DNA of 19,135 nucleotides from an uncultured Clostridium sp. (GTDB lineage: Bacteria > Bacillota > Clostridia > TANB77 > CAG-508), in NCBI GenBank assembly GCA_947426875.1, contig CANEFU010000003.1, forward strand, positions 1 to 19,135, read 5' to 3'. Made by a program: the position numbers and the translations under genes. Positions 14,420-19,135 of the stretch are shown piece by piece (position 1 is the stretch's first letter; each line of letters starts with the position of its first letter). The notes under the pieces were generated by a model. It had not been told where the DNA came from. It did no database searches and saw only the letters and a program-made list of their open reading frames with translations.

Positions 14420-14893
14420 CTAATTTTGATTATCCGTTAATTTTCTCTTATAATTTCCAGAAATTATTTTTGGAAGATAAGTAATAAGCTTATAAACAGC
14501 TAAACGTACTTTTTTACTCCACAAATAAGATTTTCTTAATTTTCTAGCAGAACCTAAAGAAACTGGTTCATCTTCTAAAACAATTAGTTCATTTTGTACT
14601 TTTTCTAGTGGGAAGATATAGTTTTGACCATCGTTATTATCCCAACAATCATCTCCATTTTTAAAACAAAAATTAAAAGTGTCTCCTTCACACAAATCTA
14701 TTTCTGCTTGAAATCCTAAATCTGTTTTTTTCATTTCTATATCATTAACATTATCCCAGTTAAGTCCAAATCCATAATGAATAGAAACTTCCTCAGAAGC
14801 ATCTTGAAACAATTTTCCTGTATATGATATTTTTACTTTACTATTTTCAACTAATTTATCCGTATTGAAAAAAATATTCTTTGTAAGCTCCAT
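14420..14893 (-). CDS. CBM25/CBM53-like carbohydrate-binding protein
   Basis: The 157-residue protein is mainly one beta-sandwich domain of the starch-binding CBM25/CBM53 kind: VKISYTGKLF, IHYGFGLNWDNVNDIEMKK, FQAEIDLCEGDTFNFCFKNG and CWDNNDGQNYIF. The Trp/Tyr and NNDGxNY residues are the usual alpha-glucan contacts. A basic C-terminal tail (RKLRKSYLWSKKVRLAVYKL) follows. There is no signal peptide or catalytic domain, so it is probably cytoplasmic and may bring another protein to glycogen, or be a stand-alone regulator (inference). The ATG at 14893 follows AAGGAGAG; an overlapping ATG at 14898 is in another frame. Confidence 0.8.
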   Translation of the reverse strand: MELTKNIFFNTDKLVENSKVKISYTGKLFQDASEEVSIHYGFGLNWDNVNDIEMKKTDLGFQAEIDLCEGDTFNFCFKNGDDCWDNNDGQNYIFPLEKVQNELIVLEDEPVSLGSARKLRKSYLWSKKVRLAVYKLITYLPKIISGNYKRKLTDNQN

Positions 14894-14928
14894 GCCATTT
14901 CTCTCCTTATTTATCTTTTGCTACCAAC

Positions 14929-14957
14929 ATTATAATATTAATTTTTACAATGTTCAA
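14929..14957 (-). promoter_or_regulatory. Promoter of the CBM gene
   Basis: Reading leftward, TTGAAC (14957-14952), 17 bases and TATAAT (14934-14929), 35 bases before the ATG. Confidence 0.75.
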
Positions 14958-15059
14958 GTATTTTTTTAAAAAATCTTCAAAAAAATTGAACATTTTGTCT
15001 AAAAGGAATAATAAGAAATTAAAAACATAGTATGAAATAAATAATTATAGAAAAGATAG

Positions 15060-15088
15060 TTGTCAAAAAAGATTGTTTGTGATAATAT
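15060..15088 (+). promoter_or_regulatory. Promoter of the VanW/G5 gene
   Basis: TTGTCA (15060-15065), 17 bases and TAATAT (15083-15088), with TGA just before it giving an extended -10. Confidence 0.7.
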
Positions 15089-15121
15089 TAAAGAGAATAA
15101 TAAATAAGGGGAAATAAGGTT

Positions 15122-16987
15122 ATGAAAGGTTTTGTAAAAGAAGACTTGGAGGAAAAAGAAATGAAAGAGCAAGAAGAAACAAACAACCAAAAAGAAGAGG
15201 TAGAAATAGAAGAAAAAAAGGAAGTAAAAGAACAGAAATTTGAAAAAGCAAAAGAAAAACCAAAAAAAGTCGAAAAAACAGTCAAGAACATGAGCGAAAC
15301 GAAAAAAAAGAAATGGGTAATTCCTATAGCAATAGCAATTATCATGATAATTGCCATTTTTTGTTCTACTATTTTTGCTATCGTGAATATTAATAATGAA
15401 AAAATAATTAGTGGAGTATCTATTTCAGGAATAGATGTTTCAGGCTTGTCAAAAGAAGAAGCAAAAGAGAAAATAAATAACATTTATGAAGAGAAAAAAG
15501 AAAAAGAGATTGGAATCCAATATCAGGATTACGAAACAACATTAAATCCAACTTTAATGGAAGTTAATTACGAAATAGAAAAAGCAGTTGAAGAAGCTTA
15601 TTGCCTAGGAAAGGGAGATAATATCTTCATCAATAATTATAATATTTTATTTACTTTAATCGGAAAGAAAAATGTAAATGTTAATATGGCTTTAAACGAA
15701 GACGTTGCCAAACAAACCATAGAAGATATTGGTGTTAATTTACCAGGAGTTATTATTGATTCTAGTTATGCAATTGAAGAAGATGAATTGGTAATTACAA
15801 AAGGAAAAGCAGGAATAGCAATTAATATAGAAGAATTATTAACAAAAGTGAAAAATAATTTACAAGACGTAAATAGTGGCGAAGACTATATTGAAATACC
15901 AGTGGAGCAAAAGGAACCAGAACCAATTGACATTGATAAAATACATGAAGAAGTGTATACAGAAGCAAAAGATGCTTATTATACTAAAAATCCATTTACG
16001 ATTTATCCAGAAGTAGAAGGAATTGATTTTGATGTAGAAGCGGCTAGAGAACTATTAAAAGAAGAAAAAGAAGAATATGTAATTAAGCTAACCATAACAA
16101 AGCCAAAAGTAACAATTGACCAAATTGGTTCAGAAGCATTTCCAGACCGTATTTCAACTTTTACAACTAGATATGATGTAAGTGATACGAACAGAACCAC
16201 CAATTTAGTAATTGCTTGCCAAAAAATAAATGGAAAAGTAGTATTAGCAGGAGAAACTTTTTCTTATAACAAAGCTTTAGGACCTAGAACACTTGCAGCA
16301 GGATATCGAAACGGAAAAGTCTATGAAGGAGGAGAAGTAGTAGACGGAATAGGCGGAGGAATTTGCCAAATATCTTCTACTTTATATAACACGGTTTTAA
16401 TGGCTAACTTAGAAACAGTAGAAAGAAGAAATCATCAATTTGTTACTTCTTATTTACCAGCAGGAAGAGATGCAACTGTTGTATACGGAATGACCGATTT
16501 TAAATTTAAAAATACCAGAAAATATCCTGTAAAAATTGTAGCAAGTGCAAAAAATGGAATCGCTACGGTATCTATATATGGAATCAAAGAAGAAAATGAA
16601 TATACTTTCAGTTTTAAGACAAAAACAATAGCATCTATTCCATTTACAACAAAATACGAAGAAGATGGAACATTACCTGCAGGAAAAGAAAAAGTAAGAC
16701 AAAAAGGAGCAAATGGATTAAAAACAGAAACTTATATAACAAAAATGTTAAATGGAAAAGTAATATCAACAACATTGCTTTCAAGAGATACTTATGATGC
16801 TATGGCAAGAATTGTAGTAAGAGGAGGAAAAGGAGGAGAACAAACAACTCCTAATCCAACACCTGTTACACCGGCGCCATCAACACCAACGCCAGAACCA
16901 TCAACAACTACGCCTTCTGGAGGAACTACAACAGAAACAAAACCAGTAGAAACTAACCCAGAAGCTACAACAACACAAACAGAATAA
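15122..16987 (+). CDS. VanW/G5-domain cell-wall protein
   Basis: The 621-residue protein has a highly charged cytoplasmic N-terminus (about 1-65, Lys/Glu-rich), one membrane helix at about 65-88, a putative PG-binding_4/YoaR-like region (about 95-330), a VanW domain (about 345-480, with GPRTLAAGYRNGKVYEGGEV and GGGICQISSTLYN), a G5-like region (about 500-570) and a Thr/Pro-rich tail (574-621) with TPTPEPSTTTP. VanW/G5 proteins are extracytoplasmic and linked to peptidoglycan; the biochemical role of VanW is not settled. Two starts are possible: ATG 15122, which follows AAGG, and ATG 15161, eight bases after GGAGG; the second has the better ribosome site and removes 13 residues. A terminator follows at 16994. 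Confidence 0.9.
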   Translation: MKGFVKEDLEEKEMKEQEETNNQKEEVEIEEKKEVKEQKFEKAKEKPKKVEKTVKNMSETKKKKWVIPIAIAIIMIIAIFCSTIFAIVNINNEKIISGVSISGIDVSGLSKEEAKEKINNIYEEKKEKEIGIQYQDYETTLNPTLMEVNYEIEKAVEEAYCLGKGDNIFINNYNILFTLIGKKNVNVNMALNEDVAKQTIEDIGVNLPGVIIDSSYAIEEDELVITKGKAGIAINIEELLTKVKNNLQDVNSGEDYIEIPVEQKEPEPIDIDKIHEEVYTEAKDAYYTKNPFTIYPEVEGIDFDVEAARELLKEEKEEYVIKLTITKPKVTIDQIGSEAFPDRISTFTTRYDVSDTNRTTNLVIACQKINGKVVLAGETFSYNKALGPRTLAAGYRNGKVYEGGEVVDGIGGGICQISSTLYNTVLMANLETVERRNHQFVTSYLPAGRDATVVYGMTDFKFKNTRKYPVKIVASAKNGIATVSIYGIKEENEYTFSFKTKTIASIPFTTKYEEDGTLPAGKEKVRQKGANGLKTETYITKMLNGKVISTTLLSRDTYDAMARIVVRGGKGGEQTTPNPTPVTPAPSTPTPEPSTTTPSGGTTTETKPVETNPEATTTQTE

Positions 16988-16993
16988 AATAAG

Positions 16994-17023
16994 CGAGCCT
17001 AATAAAAATTTAGGCTCGTTTTT
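16994..17023 (+). terminator. Terminator of the VanW/G5 gene
   Basis: CGAGCCTAA (16994-17002) pairs with TTAGGCTCG (17010-17018), followed by five T. Confidence 0.88.
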
Positions 17024-17040
17024 AAAATCTTCTTAAACTC

Positions 17041-17069
17041 TTGACAACTCAATAAAAAGGTACTATAAT
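17041..17069 (+). promoter_or_regulatory. tRNA-Lys(CTT) promoter
   Basis: Perfect consensus: TTGACA (17041-17046), 17 bases and TATAAT (17064-17069), 23 bases before the tRNA. Confidence 0.92.
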
Positions 17070-17092
17070 AAAAAAAGTTTCAAATAATATAT

Positions 17093-17168
17093 GCGCCATT
17101 AGCTCAGTTGGTAGAGCAGCAGACTCTTAATCTGATGGTCGGAGGTTCGACTCCTCTATGGCGCACCA
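17093..17168 (+). tRNA. tRNA-Lys (anticodon CTT)
   Basis: 76 bases with encoded CCA. Acceptor GCGCCAT/ATGGCGC; anticodon loop CTCTTAA with CTT at positions 34-36; T arm with GTTCGACTC. The first pair of the anticodon stem (27-43) is G-A, a mismatch; the other four pairs are canonical. Confidence 0.95.
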
Positions 17169-17175
17169 TTTACAG

Positions 17176-17231
17176 AGATTTTAGATATAAAAACTGTTTT
17201 CCCAGTTTTAACATCTAAAATCTATTTTTTT
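17176..17231 (+). terminator. Terminator of tRNA-Lys(CTT)
   Basis: AGATTTTAGAT...AAAACTG (17176-17196) pairs with 17203-17223 with two mismatches and a TTTTCC loop, followed by a T-run to 17231. Nothing else is evident between here and the stop at 17335. Confidence 0.8.
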
Positions 17232-17334
17232 ACTTATATTCAAACTATTCTAAAGCTACATTTTTAAAACTTTTTAATACTACTTTTTTTAGTATATGTC
17301 AAACATCCTCTAAAAATTCATTTCTTGTGTAATT

Positions 17335-18264
17335 TTACTTAAAATTAGTATATCTTTTACCCTTCCAAAAATCACAATTATCTTGATTTTCTTCACTTAC
17401 GATAGGATATATTAAATCTTCGCCAAATATATATTTTATATAGTTTGACTTACAAGGATTTGGACAACCTGTAAAATAGATTATAGGTTTGTCTTTTAAT
17501 ATAACTACCATGGAATTAGTACTTTCATATTCTCCATGCATACAAATACTGCAATTATCTTTTTTAGAATGTGTTCTCATAATTTTAAATAAATCTTCCT
17601 CATTTTTAGAATATATAAGTTGTTTATACGTTATTTTTTTTCTAATATTTGCGTTCTTTTTAGGTATATCTGTATATTTCTTTTTAAAGTTTTTAACATC
17701 ACTATAAATATCTGCATTTGAAATTGATAAGCAATTTGATATGCTTGCCGTTTTTTTCTCTTTTACAGCATAATTTTTCCCTACAGTTTCTAAAATATAT
17801 AATGTATGTTTATCCATAATTAAAAATGAATTATCATAATAAGACTCTTTATTGTATCCGCAATTTCCGCCTTGTCCATATTTTTGTAATAATTCAATCA
17901 TTACGTTTAAAGCTTCTTTTGCTGATGAGGCTCTTTCAAGTCCTAGTCTTACGAAATCCATACCAATTAAAGATTTCTTATTATCTTTAGAAGTTTTTGT
18001 ATTTATGGCTTCATTTCCAATGCATACACCACAATCATTAACGCCCATTTCTGCACCCCACATCCAAATAGGCTTGGAAATTAATATAGCATGCGTATGT
18101 TCTACTTGCTCTATCTCTATATAAGTTGTTTTTAACTTTTTATCAGTATTTTGCTTACCATCTATAAATACCATTATTTGCGGTTCATCATATTCTCTAT
18201 CACTATTTTTGGCAAACATAGAATCATGTTTTTTGTTTCCTATTTTTCCCAGTGTATCACTCAT
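17335..18264 (-). CDS. Secernin/peptidase C69-like Ntn hydrolase with Ser in place of the nucleophile Cys
   Basis: The 309-residue protein matches the C69/secernin type: after the start, FAKNSDRE, then YIEIEQV, WMWGAEMGVNDCGVCIGNEA, GMDFVRLGLERASSAKEALN, KYGQGGNCG and ILETVGKNY. In this family Met is removed and Cys2 (MCDT) is the N-terminal nucleophile; here residue 2 is Ser (AGT, one base from TGT). Ser can act as an Ntn nucleophile in other members of the fold, so this may be a changed hydrolase or an inactive one. Normal length is nearer 370-400, so the C-terminus is shorter. Substrate is unknown; peptides or acyl-amides are likely. RBS GGAGT. It lies 36 bases after the P-type ATPase gene and is probably co-transcribed. 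Confidence 0.82.
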   Translation of the reverse strand: MSDTLGKIGNKKHDSMFAKNSDREYDEPQIMVFIDGKQNTDKKLKTTYIEIEQVEHTHAILISKPIWMWGAEMGVNDCGVCIGNEAINTKTSKDNKKSLIGMDFVRLGLERASSAKEALNVMIELLQKYGQGGNCGYNKESYYDNSFLIMDKHTLYILETVGKNYAVKEKKTASISNCLSISNADIYSDVKNFKKKYTDIPKKNANIRKKITYKQLIYSKNEEDLFKIMRTHSKKDNCSICMHGEYESTNSMVVILKDKPIIYFTGCPNPCKSNYIKYIFGEDLIYPIVSEENQDNCDFWKGKRYTNFK

Positions 18265-18300
18265 AATTTTACTCCTTATATACTTTCAATATCATCTTTT

Positions 18301-19135
18301 TTATATTCTTTTCAAACGTAAAGCATTTAAAATAACCGTAAAACTACTAATCACCATAGCCAAACTAGCAATCATAGGATTAATCACAATACCAATCGGT
18401 TGCAATAAGCCCATAGCAATAGGAATCATTAAACTATTATAGAAAAAAGCCCAAAATAAATTTTGTTTAATATTTCGAATGGTTCTCTTACTAATATGAA
18501 TTAAATTGATAATACAAAACAAATCATTTTTAGTTAAAATAACATCAGAAGAATCCATAGCAATATCAGTTCCGCTATTCACACTTACACCGATATCAGA
18601 ACTAGCCAAAGCAGGACTATCATTGATATCATCTCCGCACATCATAACGAATCGATTCTCTTGTTTCAATTTTTGAATCATAGAGGCTTTTTCAGAAGGT
18701 AAAACATTAGCGATTACCTTTGTAATACCAATATCTTTAGCAATCTTTTCTGCTGTTTCTTGGTTATCCCCTGTTAGCATAATTGTATCAATTTTATTTT
18801 TAGACAAATGAGATATCATATCTTTTGCATTATCTCTTACCAGGTCATTTACACCAATAAGAGCAATGATTTCTTTATTTTCTACCACATATATAATACT
18901 ATTGCCTTCTTTTGCTAAACTTTTTTCATCTTCTAAATAACTATTTTTAATACCATATTGAGAAAGAATTTTAGAACTTCCTAAAATCAATTCTTGATTT
19001 TTTAATTTTCCGACTATACCATAACCAGCTATATTTTCAAAATCTTCTACAGCTAACGTTTCCAATTTATTTTCTTTTAAATAATCCTTAAAAGCTTTGC
19101 TAATAGGATGGGTAGATTGACTCTCTATACTTCCA
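18301..19135 (-). CDS. copA: Cu(I)-type P1B ATPase, C-terminal part (5' end outside window)
   Basis: Metal-pumping P-type ATPase. The frame is open to base 19134. The N-domain His motif reads QSTHPISKAF, followed by GYGIVGKL; the P-domain has MLTGDNQETA and the hinge motif GDDINDSPALA; the last helices have FFYNSL and MIASLAMVISSF, the YN and MxxSS signatures of Cu(I) pumps (P1B-1). The invariant GDGINDxPA normally has Gly where Asp is seen here (GGA GAT GAT), a one-base change. The N-terminal metal-binding domain, CPC helix and DKTGT phosphorylation site lie beyond the right edge, so copper specificity rests on the end motifs. It is followed by the C69-like gene on the same strand. Confidence 0.88.
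   Translation of the reverse strand, partial: GSIESQSTHPISKAFKDYLKENKLETLAVEDFENIAGYGIVGKLKNQELILGSSKILSQYGIKNSYLEDEKSLAKEGNSIIYVVENKEIIALIGVNDLVRDNAKDMISHLSKNKIDTIMLTGDNQETAEKIAKDIGITKVIANVLPSEKASMIQKLKQENRFVMMCGDDINDSPALASSDIGVSVNSGTDIAMDSSDVILTKNDLFCIINLIHISKRTIRNIKQNLFWAFFYNSLMIPIAMGLLQPIGIVINPMIASLAMVISSFTVILNALRLKRI

Noticed and set aside
15088..15483. Leftward 131-residue Phe/Ser-rich frame over the VanW gene
   Set aside because: It mirrors the Lys/Glu-rich N-terminus of the VanW/G5 protein.
1..19135. CRISPR array or DGR template repeat
   Set aside because: No regularly spaced direct repeats were seen, and no A-rich copy of either variable region was found in the window.

Overview
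The window is AT-rich, with A/G-rich coding strands, AGA-dominated arginine codons, strong AGGAGG ribosome sites and sigma-A type promoters (TTGACA/TATAAT with 17-base spacers). Together with the gene content (DnaD and DnaI/DnaC-type replication proteins, VanW/G5 protein, DUF1858 redox protein, prepilin-like proteins with Listeria-Bacteroides repeats), this suggests a low-GC member of the Clostridia, probably an uncultured gut-type lineage. The taxonomic call is inference.

Left end (1-2622): two tandem surface-protein genes of one family. The first is cut by the window edge; the second (798-2545) has a prepilin-like N-terminus, two InlB/Flg_new repeats and a C-terminal FGE-sulfatase (C-type-lectin-like) domain, and is broken by two apparent +1 frameshifts. 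Both end in a variable-looking, GC-richer segment. In the first copy nearly every codon there has the form NNC/NNT, which is what adenine mutagenesis of AAY codons by a diversity-generating retroelement (DGR) would leave. No reverse transcriptase or template repeat lies in the window.

Centre (2682-11386): a small helical protein gene and gyrA run rightward. Facing gyrA is a long leftward gene set: a tiny membrane ORF, a VirD4/TraG-like coupling ATPase, a VirB2-like pilin, a VirB6/TrbL-like membrane protein, a VirB3/PrgI-like protein, then dnaD and dnaC with their own promoter. This resembles a stripped-down type IV secretion locus without VirB4 or relaxase in view. The first two genes seem to start with AUU. 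dnaC has a one-base insertion inside its Walker A motif. A 94-base near-perfect hairpin separates gyrA and dnaC and holds both stop codons. A DUF1858 gene diverges from the secretion operon.

Right half (11438-19135): a tRNA cluster Lys(TTT)-Glu(TTC)-Thr(TGT); three leftward genes for small membrane proteins, two of them preceded by a duplicated promoter-leader that carries an 11-codon upstream ORF coupled to the gene by an ATGA overlap; a FabG/YmfI-like reductase; a 79-base perfect hairpin; a leftward CBM25/53-like protein; a rightward VanW/G5 wall protein; tRNA-Lys(CTT) with an ideal promoter; a leftward secernin/C69-like hydrolase in which the usual Cys2 is Ser; and the C-terminal half of a Cu(I)-type P1B ATPase that runs off the right edge.

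Three separate single-base frameshifts in 19 kb mean that either the assembly carries indel errors or these loci are decaying. Claims that depend on them should be read with that in mind.
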